64,000 nucleotides of DNA from Nonomuraea jiangxiensis (GCF_900099965.1 NZ_FNDJ01000001.1:295766-359765), one strand, 5' to 3'. Numbered from the stretch's first letter, positions 1 through 9,078 are shown. Notes: generated by a model from the sequence alone, not told the origin. A program made the numbers and translations.

Positions 1-34
1 CGACCACCTCGGGGATGGCCAGCTCACCGCTCAC
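1..34 (-). CDS. 5' end of a protein running off the left edge
   Basis: On the minus strand a GTG at 34-32 is preceded by AAGGAG (45-40) with a 5-base spacer, an excellent ribosome binding site. It opens a frame reading V-S-G-E-L-A-I-P-E-V-V before the window ends. Only 11 codons are visible, so the product cannot be named. The gene would be divergent from the ribosomal-protection gene at 286. The call rests entirely on the Shine-Dalgarno match and the open frame. Confidence 0.45.
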   Translation of the reverse strand, partial: MSGELAIPEVV

Positions 35-159
35 CGGATCTCCTTCTCGTCGATGAAACGCACACCACCTTAGGGGGCGATCTGCCGAGTACCCCCATAA
101 GCCCCGCAAAGTCAGCGGACTGCCGAAACCCCCACATAAGAGTCCGCGGAAAATCGGTT

Positions 160-176
160 GCCCGCGCTGGGCGGGC
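160..176 (+). promoter_or_regulatory. GC-rich hairpin in the leader of the ribosomal protection gene
   Basis: GCCCGC (160-165), loop GCTGG, GCGGGC (171-176) form a perfect 6-bp stem. It lies about 50 bases before the leader ORF that starts at 225. It could be part of an attenuation leader of the kind known for tetM-type genes, or simple GC-rich noise. It has no following T run. Confidence 0.3.
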
Positions 177-224
177 TCTGCTGTGCTGGCCGGAGCCGAT
201 CGGCCAGGAGAAGAGGAGCCCGGA

Positions 225-335
225 ATGCGGCCTACGTTCATGTCCCCGCGGAAAGGAACATTCAGCTCTATGAAGGACATGACGTTTGGTGCGTACGCTC
301 AACCTGGGGATCCTGGCGCATGTAGACGCCGGTAA
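225..335 (+). CDS. possible leader peptide overlapping the ribosomal protection gene
   Basis: The ATG at 225 has a very good Shine-Dalgarno (AGGAG at 214-218, 6-base spacer) and opens a 36-codon frame ending with TAA at 333-335. The product begins MRPTFMSPRKG. It runs past the start of the GTPase gene (286/289) in another frame, so the two are translationally entangled. The GTPase has the weaker start (TTG or GTG after GAAGGACA). Known tetM-type genes carry a short leader peptide for attenuation. Here the leader ends about 45 bases inside the main gene, which would allow coupling rather than classical attenuation. No homologue is recognised and the assignment is inferred from the RBS. Confidence 0.4.
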   Translation: MRPTFMSPRKGTFSSMKDMTFGAYAQPGDPGACRRR

Positions 336-2283
336 GACGAGCCTGACCGAGCGGCTGCTGCACGCCGCCGGGGTCATCGACGAGGTCGGCAGCGTCGACG
401 ACGGCAACACCCAGACCGACACCCTTGACCTCGAACGCCGGCGCGGCATCACGATCAAGTCCGCGGTCGTCTCGTTCGTGGTCGGCGGCACCACGGTCAA
501 CCTGATCGACACGCCCGGTCACCCCGACTTCATCGCCGAGGTGGAGCGGGTGCTCAACGTGCTCGACGGCGCCGTGCTGGTGGTCTCCGCCGTGGAGGGT
601 GTGCAGGCGCAGACGCGGGTGCTCATGCGCACCCTGCGCCGCCTCGGCATCCCCACGCTGATCTTCGTGAACAAGATCGACCGCCGGGGCGCCCGGTACG
701 ACGCCGTGCTGCGGGAGATCTCCGGCAGGCTGTGCCCGGCCGTGGTCGCCATGGGCACCACCAGCGGCCTGGGCACGGAAGCGGCGTCCTTCACGCCGTA
801 CGACGGCGGCGACCCGGCCTTCGCCACGCACCTGGTCGACGTGCTGGCCGGGCAGCGGGACGCGCTGCTGGAGGCGTTCGTGGCGGACGAGGGCTCGGTC
901 CCGTACGGCCGGCTGCGCGCCGAGCTCGTGGCCCAGACCGGGCAGGCGCTGGCGCACCCGGTGTTCTTCGGCTCGGCGATCACGGGGGCGGGCGTGGACG
1001 CGCTGGTCGCCGGGATCGAGGAACTGCTGCCCGCCGCCCAGGGCGACCCGGAGGGACCGGTCTCCGGCACGGTGTTCAAGGTCGAGCGCGGCGAGGCGGG
1101 GGAGAAGGTGGCCTACGTCCGGATGTTCGCCGGCACGGTACGCACCCGCGACCGGCTGTGCTTCGGAAGGGACGGGCGGGCGGGCAAGGTCACCGCGATC
1201 AGCGTCTTCGACCGGGGCGCCGCCACCCGCCGGCCGTCGGTGGAGGCGGGCCGGATCGCCCGCCTGTGGGGCCTGGCCGACGTCCGGATCGGCGACCCGA
1301 TCACCACCCCGTCCTCGCCGGAGACCCGGGCACCGGGTGAGGCGCGGCGGCACTTCGCGCCGCCGACGCTGGAGACCGTCGTCGTCCCCGGCCGCTCCTC
1401 CGACAAGGGCGCGCTGCACCTGGCCCTCGCCCAGCTCGCCGAGCAGGACCCGCTGATCGCCCTGCGCCAGGACGACCTGCGCCAGGAGGTCTCCGTCTCG
1501 CTCTACGGCGAGGTGCAGAAGGAGGTCATCCAGGCCACGCTCCTGAACGACTTCGGCCTCGACGTCACCTTCCGCGAGACCACCACGATCTGTGTCGAGC
1601 GCCCGGTCGGCCGCGGTGAGGCGTTCGAGCTGATCGGCAAGGAGCCCAACCCGTTCCTCGCCACCGTCGGCCTGCGCGCCGAGCCCGGTCCGGCGGGCAG
1701 CGGGGTGGAGTTCCGGCTGGAGGTGGAGCTGGGGTCGCTGCCGTACTCGTTCATGCGGACGATCGAGGAGACGGTGGGCGACACGCTGCGCGAGGGCCTG
1801 CACGGCTGGCAGGTCGTCGACTGCGTGGTGACCTTGACGCACTCCGGTTACTGGGCCCGGCAGAGCCACTCGGGCGGCGTCTTCGACAAGAGCATGTCCA
1901 GCACCGCCGGCGACTTCCGCAACCTCACGCCGCTGGTGCTCATGAGCGCGCTGCGGCAGGCCGGGACAAGAGTGTACGAGCCGATGCACCGGTTCCGGCT
2001 GGAGCTGCCCGCCGACACGCTCGGCCCCGTGCTGCCGGTGCTGGCCCGGCTCGGCGCCGTCCCGCGGACGCGGACGCCGGGCCTGGTCGAGGGGGAGATC
2101 CCGGCGGCGAGCGTGCACCGGCTGGAGCGGCGGCTGCCCGAGCTGACCCGTGGCGAGGGCGTGCTGGAGTGCGACTTCGACGGCTACCAGCCCATACGCG
2201 GCCCGATCCCGGAACGCCCGCGCACCGACCACAACCCGCTCAACCGCAAGGAGTACCTGCTGCACGTCGTCCGCAGGGTCTAG
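286..2283 (+). CDS. OtrA/TetM-type ribosomal protection protein (EF-G-like GTPase)
   Basis: This 665-residue translational GTPase is of the family that dislodges tetracyclines from the ribosome (TetM, TetO, OtrA; usual length 640-665). The G1 loop AHVDAGKTS (residues 11-19), G3 DTPGH (75-79) and G4 NKID (129-132) are intact. EF-G-like domains II to V follow to the C-terminus. The domain IV tip contains the HSGYWARQSHSGG segment, longer than the TetM loop and like OtrA-type actinomycete proteins. The start is TTG 286 or GTG 289, both after GAAGGACA (272-279). An upstream ORF at 225 overlaps it. In actinomycetes such genes often serve self-protection or encode general ribosome-rescue paralogues. 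No tetracycline biosynthesis genes are visible here, so the resistance role is inferred from family only. Confidence 0.9.
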   Translation: MVRTLNLGILAHVDAGKTSLTERLLHAAGVIDEVGSVDDGNTQTDTLDLERRRGITIKSAVVSFVVGGTTVNLIDTPGHPDFIAEVERVLNVLDGAVLVVSAVEGVQAQTRVLMRTLRRLGIPTLIFVNKIDRRGARYDAVLREISGRLCPAVVAMGTTSGLGTEAASFTPYDGGDPAFATHLVDVLAGQRDALLEAFVADEGSVPYGRLRAELVAQTGQALAHPVFFGSAITGAGVDALVAGIEELLPAAQGDPEGPVSGTVFKVERGEAGEKVAYVRMFAGTVRTRDRLCFGRDGRAGKVTAISVFDRGAATRRPSVEAGRIARLWGLADVRIGDPITTPSSPETRAPGEARRHFAPPTLETVVVPGRSSDKGALHLALAQLAEQDPLIALRQDDLRQEVSVSLYGEVQKEVIQATLLNDFGLDVTFRETTTICVERPVGRGEAFELIGKEPNPFLATVGLRAEPGPAGSGVEFRLEVELGSLPYSFMRTIEETVGDTLREGLHGWQVVDCVVTLTHSGYWARQSHSGGVFDKSMSSTAGDFRNLTPLVLMSALRQAGTRVYEPMHRFRLELPADTLGPVLPVLARLGAVPRTRTPGLVEGEIPAASVHRLERRLPELTRGEGVLECDFDGYQPIRGPIPERPRTDHNPLNRKEYLLHVVRRV

Positions 2284-2297
2284 CAGCCGCCGGGGCA

Positions 2298-2325
2298 CGT
2301 CACCCTGCCGATCATGCCGGTGACG
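2298..2325 (+). terminator. weak hairpin after the ribosomal protection gene
   Basis: CGTCACC (2298-2304) and GGTGACG (2319-2325) form a 7-bp perfect stem with a 14-base loop, 15 bases after the stop codon. A short T run (CCTTTTC, from 2340) follows after 15 more bases. It is a plausible but weak intrinsic terminator. Confidence 0.35.
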
Positions 2326-2446
2326 GAAAGCTTCGAAAGCCTTTTCGGTGATACGGAACTGTTACCACGGTGCTCGCGAGCTGATCAGCGCCGGAGGGAT
2401 GGCTCCGCACCAGTTAAAAGGTGCTGACGGTCATTGCAGTGGCGGA

Positions 2447-2476
2447 TTGACAGCCCCGGCTCGGCCGGTCTACGTT
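2447..2476 (+). promoter_or_regulatory. sigma-70-type promoter of the GH43 gene
   Basis: TTGACA (2447-2452) is followed after 18 bases by TACGTT (2471-2476), fitting the -35 and -10 consensus. Transcription would begin near 2483, so the 18-bp palindrome at 2519-2536 lies in the 5' untranslated region. An ATTGCAGTG element (2433-2441) just upstream recurs at 12241 in the pectinase/xylanase control region. Confidence 0.55.
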
Positions 2477-2518
2477 CCCGAAAACCTTTCAGGTGCACCG
2501 CTTCAGTCCTGGTCCATG

Positions 2519-2536
2519 CGTGTTAGCGCTAACACG
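2519..2536. promoter_or_regulatory. LacI-family operator palindrome
   Basis: CGTGTTAGCGCTAACACG is a perfect 18-bp palindrome whose core TGTTAGCGCTAACA matches the operator style of LacI/GalR regulators of glycoside hydrolase genes (central CG, TTA/TAA arms). It lies between the predicted transcription start and the GH43 ATG (2567). No lacI gene is in the window, so the regulator must be encoded elsewhere. Confidence 0.75.
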
Positions 2537-2566
2537 AGCAATCGCTAGGTTCTAAGGGGCGAACTC

Positions 2567-3949
2567 ATGAAACGACGATGGGCGGCGGCCCTCGCCGGAG
2601 CACTCGTGCTCCTCCTCGGACAGCCCGCGCTAGCGGGCGCGCCGATCACCACCGCGCTCTACACGGCCGACCCGGCCGCGCTGGTGGTCGGCGACACCCT
2701 CTACCTCTACACCGGCCACGACGAGGCCCCGACGGGCGGCGGCAACTTCGTCATGCGCGACTGGCACGTCTTCACCTCCTCCGACGCCACCACCTTCACC
2801 GACCAGGGCGCCAGGCTGGCGATCTCGAACTTCTCCTGGGCCGGCGCCGACGCCTGGGCGAGCGAGGTCGAGCGCGGCGCCGACGGCCGCTACTACTGGT
2901 ACACCTCCGTCAACGGCAACGGCCCCGGCTGGATGAACATCGGCGTGGCCGTCGGCAACAGCCCGCTCGGCCCGTTCACCGACGCCCGGGGCACCCCGCT
3001 CATCAGCGACAGCACCCCGGGCTCCTCGCCGCTGAACATCGACCCCACGGTGTTCACCGACGACGACGGCCAGGTCTACATGTACTGGGGCTCCTACTAC
3101 GGCCTGCGCGCCGTCCGCCTCAACGCCGACATGACCTCGACCAGCGGCTCGGTCATCACCCCGACCGGCGTGTCGAACTTCTGGGAGGCCCCCTGGATGT
3201 TCAAGCGCAACGGCGTCTACTACCTCGCCTACGCGGCCAACGACTCGGGCTGCTCGGCCCCCGGCTACGCCTGTGTCCGCTATGCCACCGCGAGCAACCC
3301 GCTCGGCCCGTGGACCCATCGCGGGGTCGTGCTCGACCAGGTCAGCTCGACCACCAACCACCCGGCGATCATCGAGTTCAAGGGCCAGTGGTACATGGTA
3401 TACCACAACGCCGCGGCCCCCGGCGGGGGCAACTTCCGCCGCTCGGTGACCATCGACCGGCTCTACTTCAACGCCGACGGCACCATGCAGAAGGTCGTGC
3501 AGACCGGCGGCCCCACCACCCCGGGCAACCACGCGGCCGACGCGACCGCCTCCACCTCCTACGTCTCCCCGTGGGAGACCCTCGCCGCGCTCAACGACGG
3601 CTACACCCCGGCGAACTCCGCCGACCACAGCCACGGCGCCTACGGCAACTGGAACCGCCAGGGCGCCCAGTGGATCGAGTATCGCTGGCCCACGGCCAGG
3701 AGCCTCTCCAGGTCGCAGGTCTACTGGTTCGACGACGACCAGGGCCTCGACCTGCCGGCCTCGTGCCAGCTGCAGTACTGGAACGGCAGCGCCTACGTCA
3801 ACGTGCCGGGCCAGTCGGCCTGCGGCGTGGCGGCCAACACCTTCAACACCACCACGTTCACCTCCGTCAGCACGACCCGGCTGCGGCTGAACATCACCTC
3901 AAAGTCCGGATTCTCCACCGGCGTACTCGAATGGAGGGCCTTCTCGTGA
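2567..3949 (+). CDS. secreted GH43-family arabinosidase/xylosidase with C-terminal binding domain
   Basis: This 460-residue exported glycoside hydrolase has a signal peptide that ends at ALA (about residue 23). The five-bladed GH43 propeller shows the expected acids: ADPAA (base, D35), NIDPTVF (pKa-modulating D159) and FWEAPW (acid, E207). NHPAIIEFKGQWY is another family hallmark. Residues 320-460 form a beta-sandwich that looks galactose-binding/discoidin-like. Family members release L-arabinose or xylose from arabinan and arabinoxylan; the exact bond cannot be read from sequence. The start is ATG 2567 after AAGGGGCG. The stop overlaps the next gene's GTG by 4 bases (GTGA), so the two are translationally coupled. 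A promoter (2447-2476) and a LacI-type palindrome precede it. Confidence 0.85.
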   Translation: MKRRWAAALAGALVLLLGQPALAGAPITTALYTADPAALVVGDTLYLYTGHDEAPTGGGNFVMRDWHVFTSSDATTFTDQGARLAISNFSWAGADAWASEVERGADGRYYWYTSVNGNGPGWMNIGVAVGNSPLGPFTDARGTPLISDSTPGSSPLNIDPTVFTDDDGQVYMYWGSYYGLRAVRLNADMTSTSGSVITPTGVSNFWEAPWMFKRNGVYYLAYAANDSGCSAPGYACVRYATASNPLGPWTHRGVVLDQVSSTTNHPAIIEFKGQWYMVYHNAAAPGGGNFRRSVTIDRLYFNADGTMQKVVQTGGPTTPGNHAADATASTSYVSPWETLAALNDGYTPANSADHSHGAYGNWNRQGAQWIEYRWPTARSLSRSQVYWFDDDQGLDLPASCQLQYWNGSAYVNVPGQSACGVAANTFNTTTFTSVSTTRLRLNITSKSGFSTGVLEWRAFS

Positions 3950-6816
3950 GACGAGCCCTGTTCGCCCTGCTGCTCGTCGCAGGTTTACTCGTGGCCGGCG
4001 TGCCGGCCCACGCCGACCAGACCATCGGCTTCCCGACCTTCGGCGGCCCGGCCGTCCCGGCCCCGCCCGCCTCGTTCACGACCGGCAACACGATGCAGGC
4101 CATCTACGACGCCGAGAGCTCCGGCACCGACTTCTGGATGGACCGGCTGCTCGCCCGGCCCGGCAACGACCCGGCGGGCACCTGGCTCATGACGCGCGGC
4201 CGGGCGCTGTTCATGAAGACGCACACGCCGGGCACGCTCGGGTTCGGCGGGCAGGTGGCGTACTGGGAGAGCATCAGCAACGCCAACGCCTTCAGCGTCG
4301 CCATCACCCCCGGCACGTTCACCGAACAGGTGAGCTCCCGCTGGCAGGCGCCCAGCCACTGGCGCAGCCGGCACACCAGCGGCTCGATCATCGTCAACCA
4401 GACGAAGTTCATCACCGAGAACAACGTCGCCGTGGCCAACCTGGCCATCACCAACGGCGGCTCCGCCTCGACGACCCTGCAACTGCGCGCCACCTCGCCG
4501 TACGCCACCTCGGGCAGCGGCAGCGAGCTGACCGGCCAGGTGAACGCCTTCAACAACCTGACCACGCTCTACCCCAGGCTCACCGGTGACGGGTTCACCG
4601 TCTCCAGTGGCGGCCTCAACCGCTCCGTCACCATCGCGGCCGGCGCGACCGTCACCGTCAAGGTGGTCATGGGCTTCGTCACCAACGAGATCCCGGCCTC
4701 GCGCACCGAGTACGACGCCTACGCCGGCTACTCGGCCGCCACCGCGTTCGCCACCCACGTACGCGCCTACAACCGGTGGTGGGCCGAGAACGTGCCCTAC
4801 ATCGACGTGCCCGAGCCCGCCATCAAGAAGAACATCTACTACCGCTGGTGGCTGATGCGCTTCAACCACCTCGACGCCGACATCCCCGGCCAGACCTTCC
4901 AGTTCCCCATCTCCACCGAGGGCGTGCTGGGCTACAACAACGCGATCGCGCTCACGCAGCCCATGCACATCGACGACCTCAAATACCTGCGTAACCCGAT
5001 CTACTCCTACGGCGACTGGCTGAGCGTCGGCCAGGTCTCCAAGAACGGCCGCTTCCTGGACAACCCCGGCGACCCGGCGAACTGGTCCAACAGCTACACC
5101 CAGTACATCGGCGAGGCCGCCTGGAAGAGCTACCAGATCCACGGCGGCCAGCCGGCCATCGCCGCCAACCTCGCCCGCTACGCCGAGCAGGACGTCAAGG
5201 GGCAGCTGTCCTACTACGACACCGACAACAACCGGCTCATCGAGTACGACTGGGGCGCCCTGACCGGCAACGACGCCGACGCCGTCTCCTTCCACTGGAA
5301 GTCCGGCCGGATGGACCGCGCCGAGTCCGCCTACCAGTACAGCGGCGCGCTGGCTGCGGCGCAGGCGTACGAGGCGATCGGCAACACCGCCAAGGCCAAC
5401 GAGATGCGCACGCTCGCCACCCAGATCCAGAACGCCATCGTCAACGTGCTCTGGAACCCCGGCAGGCAGTTGTTCGAGCACCGGCTGAAGTCCACCAACG
5501 AGTGGGTGCCGTGGAAGGAGATCAACAACTACTACCCGTTCTCGGTCGGCGCGATCCCCAACACGGCCACGTACCGGCAGGCCCTGCGGCTCTACGACGA
5601 CCCGGCGCAGTATCCGATCTTCCCCTACTACACCGCCAACCAGGTGGACAAGGCCGCGGCGGCGGCGGCCGGCAACCCCGGCTCCAACAACTTCTCCACC
5701 ATCAACTCCACCGTGCAGTTCCGGCTCTACTCGAAGGTCCTGCGTGACTACCCCAACGAGTGGATGACCGCGACCGACTACAAGAAGCTGCTCTACTGGA
5801 ACGCCTGGGCCCAGTACGTGGGCGGCAACACCCAGTGGCCGGACGCCAACGAGTTCTGGGCCGACTGGAACGGCTCCTCCATCCAGTACCGCTCCTGGAT
5901 CCACCACAACATCCTGGGCAGCAGCAACTGGACCGTGATCGAGGACGTCGCCGGGCTGCGGCCGCGCAACGACGCCGGCGTGCAGCTCTCGCCGATCAAC
6001 ATCGGCTGGACCCACTTCGCCGTCAACAACCTGCGCTACCGCAACGCCGACCTGACCATCGTCTGGGACGATCCGGCCGACGGCGTCGTGCGCTATCCCG
6101 GCGTGCCGCAGGGCTACTCCATCTACGTCAACGGCAACCGGGCCGCCACGGTGAACTCGCTCGTGCCGTTCACCTGGAACCCGGCCACCGGCGCGGTCAC
6201 CACCACCGGCACCGTCGCCTTCAGCACGGCCATGCCCGGCCTGCAGGCGCCCACCCAGGTCACCCACTCCAGCGCCCGCATGGTCGACATGCTGGCCAAG
6301 GCGGGCGTCGACCTGACCGCCAACCTCACCAACCTGGCCACCGGCGCCACCGCCACCGCCTCCACCACGGCCTCGGGCAGCTCCACCGCGGGCGCGGTGG
6401 ACGGGTTTCCGATCAACGAGCCGTTCTGGGGTGGCGGCACCACCGCCGGCCAGGACTGGTACGAGCTGAACTTCGGCTCGGCCCGCACCCTCAACGAGGT
6501 CCGGCTGTACTTCAAGGACAGCCGCCCGGCCAGCTCCACCTACCGGGCGCCGGCCTCGTACAACATCCAGTACTACAACGGCTCGACCTGGGTGAACGTG
6601 CCCGGCCAGGCCAAGACGCCGGCGGCGCCGCGGGCCAACTACAACCTGGTGCAGTTCCCCGCCGTCAGCGCGCAGCGGGTGCGGGTGCTGGCCACGGCCG
6701 CCTCCGGGGCCAGGACCGGGCTCACCGAGGTCAAGGTGTTCAACCGGGGCGGCGTCGTCCAGCCACCGACCTCCAACCTGGCGTCGACGGCCACCCCGTC
6801 GGCCTCGTGGAGGTGA
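3946..6816 (+). CDS. secreted MGH1-like (alpha/alpha)6 glycoside hydrolase with discoidin domain, C-terminally damaged
   Basis: The 956-residue exported protein has a signal peptide ending AHA (residue 23). The N-terminal beta-sandwich (about 30-270) is followed by an (alpha/alpha)6 barrel (about 280-700) of the type annotated MGH1-like/GH63-like, with motifs such as YYRWWLMRFNHL and WIHHNILGSSNW. A discoidin (F5/8 type C) domain occupies about 794-935. GTG 3946 is chosen because GGAGG (3933-3937) lies 8 bases upstream and it overlaps the GH43 stop; ATG 3931 is in frame but lacks an RBS. Context suggests an arabinan or pectin side-chain substrate, which is an inference. The protein ends abruptly 13 residues into a second discoidin repeat, and a residual domain end lies in another frame just downstream. 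Confidence 0.75.
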   Translation: MRRALFALLLVAGLLVAGVPAHADQTIGFPTFGGPAVPAPPASFTTGNTMQAIYDAESSGTDFWMDRLLARPGNDPAGTWLMTRGRALFMKTHTPGTLGFGGQVAYWESISNANAFSVAITPGTFTEQVSSRWQAPSHWRSRHTSGSIIVNQTKFITENNVAVANLAITNGGSASTTLQLRATSPYATSGSGSELTGQVNAFNNLTTLYPRLTGDGFTVSSGGLNRSVTIAAGATVTVKVVMGFVTNEIPASRTEYDAYAGYSAATAFATHVRAYNRWWAENVPYIDVPEPAIKKNIYYRWWLMRFNHLDADIPGQTFQFPISTEGVLGYNNAIALTQPMHIDDLKYLRNPIYSYGDWLSVGQVSKNGRFLDNPGDPANWSNSYTQYIGEAAWKSYQIHGGQPAIAANLARYAEQDVKGQLSYYDTDNNRLIEYDWGALTGNDADAVSFHWKSGRMDRAESAYQYSGALAAAQAYEAIGNTAKANEMRTLATQIQNAIVNVLWNPGRQLFEHRLKSTNEWVPWKEINNYYPFSVGAIPNTATYRQALRLYDDPAQYPIFPYYTANQVDKAAAAAAGNPGSNNFSTINSTVQFRLYSKVLRDYPNEWMTATDYKKLLYWNAWAQYVGGNTQWPDANEFWADWNGSSIQYRSWIHHNILGSSNWTVIEDVAGLRPRNDAGVQLSPINIGWTHFAVNNLRYRNADLTIVWDDPADGVVRYPGVPQGYSIYVNGNRAATVNSLVPFTWNPATGAVTTTGTVAFSTAMPGLQAPTQVTHSSARMVDMLAKAGVDLTANLTNLATGATATASTTASGSSTAGAVDGFPINEPFWGGGTTAGQDWYELNFGSARTLNEVRLYFKDSRPASSTYRAPASYNIQYYNGSTWVNVPGQAKTPAAPRANYNLVQFPAVSAQRVRVLATAASGARTGLTEVKVFNRGGVVQPPTSNLASTATPSASWR

Positions 6817-6833
6817 AGGCCTACGGATCCTGA
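6801..6833 (+). pseudogene. remnant of a deleted second discoidin domain
   Basis: One frame off the hydrolase, GGC CTC GTG GAG onward reads GLVEVKAYGS and a stop (6831-6833). This matches the closing strand of the previous discoidin domain (TGLTEVKVFNRGG). The hydrolase frame reads NLASTATPSAS, a typical domain opening, directly before the junction. The simplest reading is an internal deletion of about 100 codons that fused the beginning and end of the module out of frame. Confidence 0.6.
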
Positions 6834-6972
6834 CGTCACCGAGGGGCGTGCCCACCCGGGCGCGCCCCACCCGGCGGGAGCCCGCGAGCGTGACTTCGCG
6901 CTTGTAGTGACGGAGTGCGGTGGAATCAGGCAAGCTGCATTCACGACCGCGTTCCGATAGGTGGCGATCACG

Positions 6973-9078
6973 ATGGTGGCGAAGTGGCAGGCGGGCAACC
7001 TCCCTCCGGAGCTGACGACCCTGATCGGCCGCCGTGCGGAGCTCGACCAGGTGCGCCGGGCCTGCCGGCGCTCGCGGCTGGTGACCCTCACCGGCGTGGG
7101 CGGGGTCGGCAAGTCCCGCCTGGCGCTGCGGGCCGCCGCCGACCTGCGGCCGGAGTTCGAGGGCGGGACCTGGCTGGTCGAGCTGTCGCCGCTGGACGAC
7201 GGGACGCTGCTGCCGCACGCCATCGCCGAGGCGCTCAGGCTCACCGACCAGACCACCCGCCCGATGACCGAGGTGCTGGCCGAGCACCTGTTCGGCCGCG
7301 AGATCCTGCTCGTGCTCGACACCTGCGAGCACCTGGTCGCGGCCTGCGCCCGCACCGTCGAGACACTGCTGGAGGCTGTGCCGGGGATGCGCGTGCTGGC
7401 CACCAGCCGCCGCCCGCTGGAGGCGGCCGGCGAGCTGGTGTACGTGGTCGAGCCGCTGTCCGTGCCCCCGGCGGGCGCCACGGAGCCCGGCGCGCAGGAC
7501 GCGGTGGTCCTGCTGGCCGAGCGGGCCGCCGAGGCGATCCCCGGCTTCGAGCTGACCGAGCACGACCAGGAGGCCGTGGTACGGCTGTGCCGGCGGCTGG
7601 AGGGCATCCCGCTGGCGATCGAGCTGGCCGCCGCGCGGCTGCGCGAGATGCCGGTCGAGCACCTCGCCGACCGGCTGGACGACCGGTTCGAGACGCTGGA
7701 CAACGCCGACGCGGAGCACGAGGCGGCCCCGCCCTGGCACCGGGCGCTGCGCACCGCCGTCGGATGGAGCCACGAGCTGTGCGAGCCCGCCGAACGCCTG
7801 CTCTGGGCGCGGGTGTCGGTGTTCGCCGGCGACTTCGACACCGAGGCCGTGCGCGAGGTGTGCACCGACGAACTGCTGCCGGAGGCCGACATCGGCCTGC
7901 TGCTGGACGCCCTGGCCGACGAGTCCATCCTGACCTGGCTGCCGACCGGGGCGGGGGAGCGCTACCGGATGCTGGACACGCTGCGCGAATACGGCGCGGG
8001 GTGGCTGCGCAGTCTGGGCGAGGAGGAGCGGTTCAAGCAGCGGCACCGCGAGCACTACCGGTCGCTCGCCACCCGGGGCGCGGCGGGCTGGCTGGGGCCG
8101 GGCCAGATCGCCTGGTACGACCGGATGGTCGGCGAGCACGACAACCTGCGCACCGCGCTGGAGGTCTCGCTGAGCGGGAATGACGGCACGGCGGCGCTGG
8201 AGCTGACGGGCACGCTCGCGTTCTTCTGGTACGGCTGCGGCTACGCCAAGGAGGGCCGCCACTACCTGGCCCAGGCCCTGTTCCTGGGCTCGGGGTCCGG
8301 CCGGGCCCGCGTCCAGGCCCTGTGGGCGGACGGCCTGCTGGCCGCGACCCAGGGCGACGCGGACGGCGCGGAGGCCAGGGCCGCCGAGTGCGTCGCGGCC
8401 GCCCCGCCCGGCGATCCGTACGCCGCCATGTGCGCCAGGGCCCTGCGGTCGACGGCCGGGGTGATCCGCGGCGACCTGCTCCAGGCGGTGGCCGAGTCGG
8501 AGCGGGCCTTCGCCACCCGAATGGACCACGAGAAGTTCACCCTGGCCAACCTGCTGGCACTGCTGTGCCGGGCCGCCGCCCTCACCGTGGACGGCCAGGC
8601 CGAGGAGGCCATCGAGGTGCTGGACGACCTGCGTACGATGTGCGACCGGTGCGGCGAGCAGTCGATGCGCTCGCACGGCGACCTGCTGCGCGGGCAGGCC
8701 GAGCTGAGCCGTGGCCGGCTGTCCGCCGCCGTCTCCTACGGGCAGGAGGCGCTGCGCACCAAGCGGCGGCTGCATGACAGCTTCGGCATCGGCCTGACCG
8801 TGGACCTGCTGGCCCTGGCGGCGGGCGGGGCCGGCCGGGCCTACCGGGCCGCGCGGCTGCTCGGCCTGGCCCAGCGCATCTGGAGCACCCACGGCCGGGC
8901 CCAGGCCAACGTGCCCGCCTGGGTGGCGGCCCGGGACGCGTGCGAGGAGCAGGCTCGCGACCTGCTCGGCGACAACGCCTACCAGGTGGCGTTCCGCACG
9001 GGCTACGACAGCGACATCGACGTCGGCATCGCCTACGCGCTCGAACCGGAGAACGAGGGCCTGCCCAACGAGGCATGA
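6973..9078 (+). CDS. STAND/NB-ARC ATPase with TPR-like tail, no DNA-binding domain
   Basis: This 701-residue protein belongs to the predicted-ATPase family close to AfsR and LuxR-type giants. It opens GNLPPELTTLIGRRAEL and has a P-loop GVGGVGKSR, a Walker B LLVLDTCEHL, the ATSRRPL and GIPLAIELAAARL motifs, then a winged-helix segment and alpha-helical repeats. Homologues commonly end in a LuxR helix-turn-helix after the IAYALE segment. This one stops within 12 residues of it, and there is no N-terminal BTAD or HTH either. It may act as a signalling ATPase without direct DNA contact. ATG 6973 is preferred (AGGTGG at 6959-6964); GTG 6961 is the in-frame alternative. Its target cannot be read; the neighbours are polysaccharide hydrolases. 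Confidence 0.75.
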   Translation: MVAKWQAGNLPPELTTLIGRRAELDQVRRACRRSRLVTLTGVGGVGKSRLALRAAADLRPEFEGGTWLVELSPLDDGTLLPHAIAEALRLTDQTTRPMTEVLAEHLFGREILLVLDTCEHLVAACARTVETLLEAVPGMRVLATSRRPLEAAGELVYVVEPLSVPPAGATEPGAQDAVVLLAERAAEAIPGFELTEHDQEAVVRLCRRLEGIPLAIELAAARLREMPVEHLADRLDDRFETLDNADAEHEAAPPWHRALRTAVGWSHELCEPAERLLWARVSVFAGDFDTEAVREVCTDELLPEADIGLLLDALADESILTWLPTGAGERYRMLDTLREYGAGWLRSLGEEERFKQRHREHYRSLATRGAAGWLGPGQIAWYDRMVGEHDNLRTALEVSLSGNDGTAALELTGTLAFFWYGCGYAKEGRHYLAQALFLGSGSGRARVQALWADGLLAATQGDADGAEARAAECVAAAPPGDPYAAMCARALRSTAGVIRGDLLQAVAESERAFATRMDHEKFTLANLLALLCRAAALTVDGQAEEAIEVLDDLRTMCDRCGEQSMRSHGDLLRGQAELSRGRLSAAVSYGQEALRTKRRLHDSFGIGLTVDLLALAAGGAGRAYRAARLLGLAQRIWSTHGRAQANVPAWVAARDACEEQARDLLGDNAYQVAFRTGYDSDIDVGIAYALEPENEGLPNEA

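Noticed and set aside
286..2283. Housekeeping elongation factor G
   Set aside because: Length, the TetM/OtrA-type domain IV tip and absence of rpsL/rpsG/tuf neighbours fit a ribosomal protection paralogue better.
268..2298. Long open frame on the minus strand opposite the ribosomal protection gene
   Set aside because: It is the antisense shadow of a gene with intact GTPase motifs; the predicted protein is Arg/Gly/Val-rich without homology.
2348..2548. 66-codon plus-strand ORF before the GH43 gene
   Set aside because: It covers the predicted promoter and part of the operator, has no RBS and no recognisable product.
3985..8892. 1635-codon minus-strand open frame
   Set aside because: Produced by high GC3 on the opposite strand of two real genes; no signal, no RBS and low-complexity composition.
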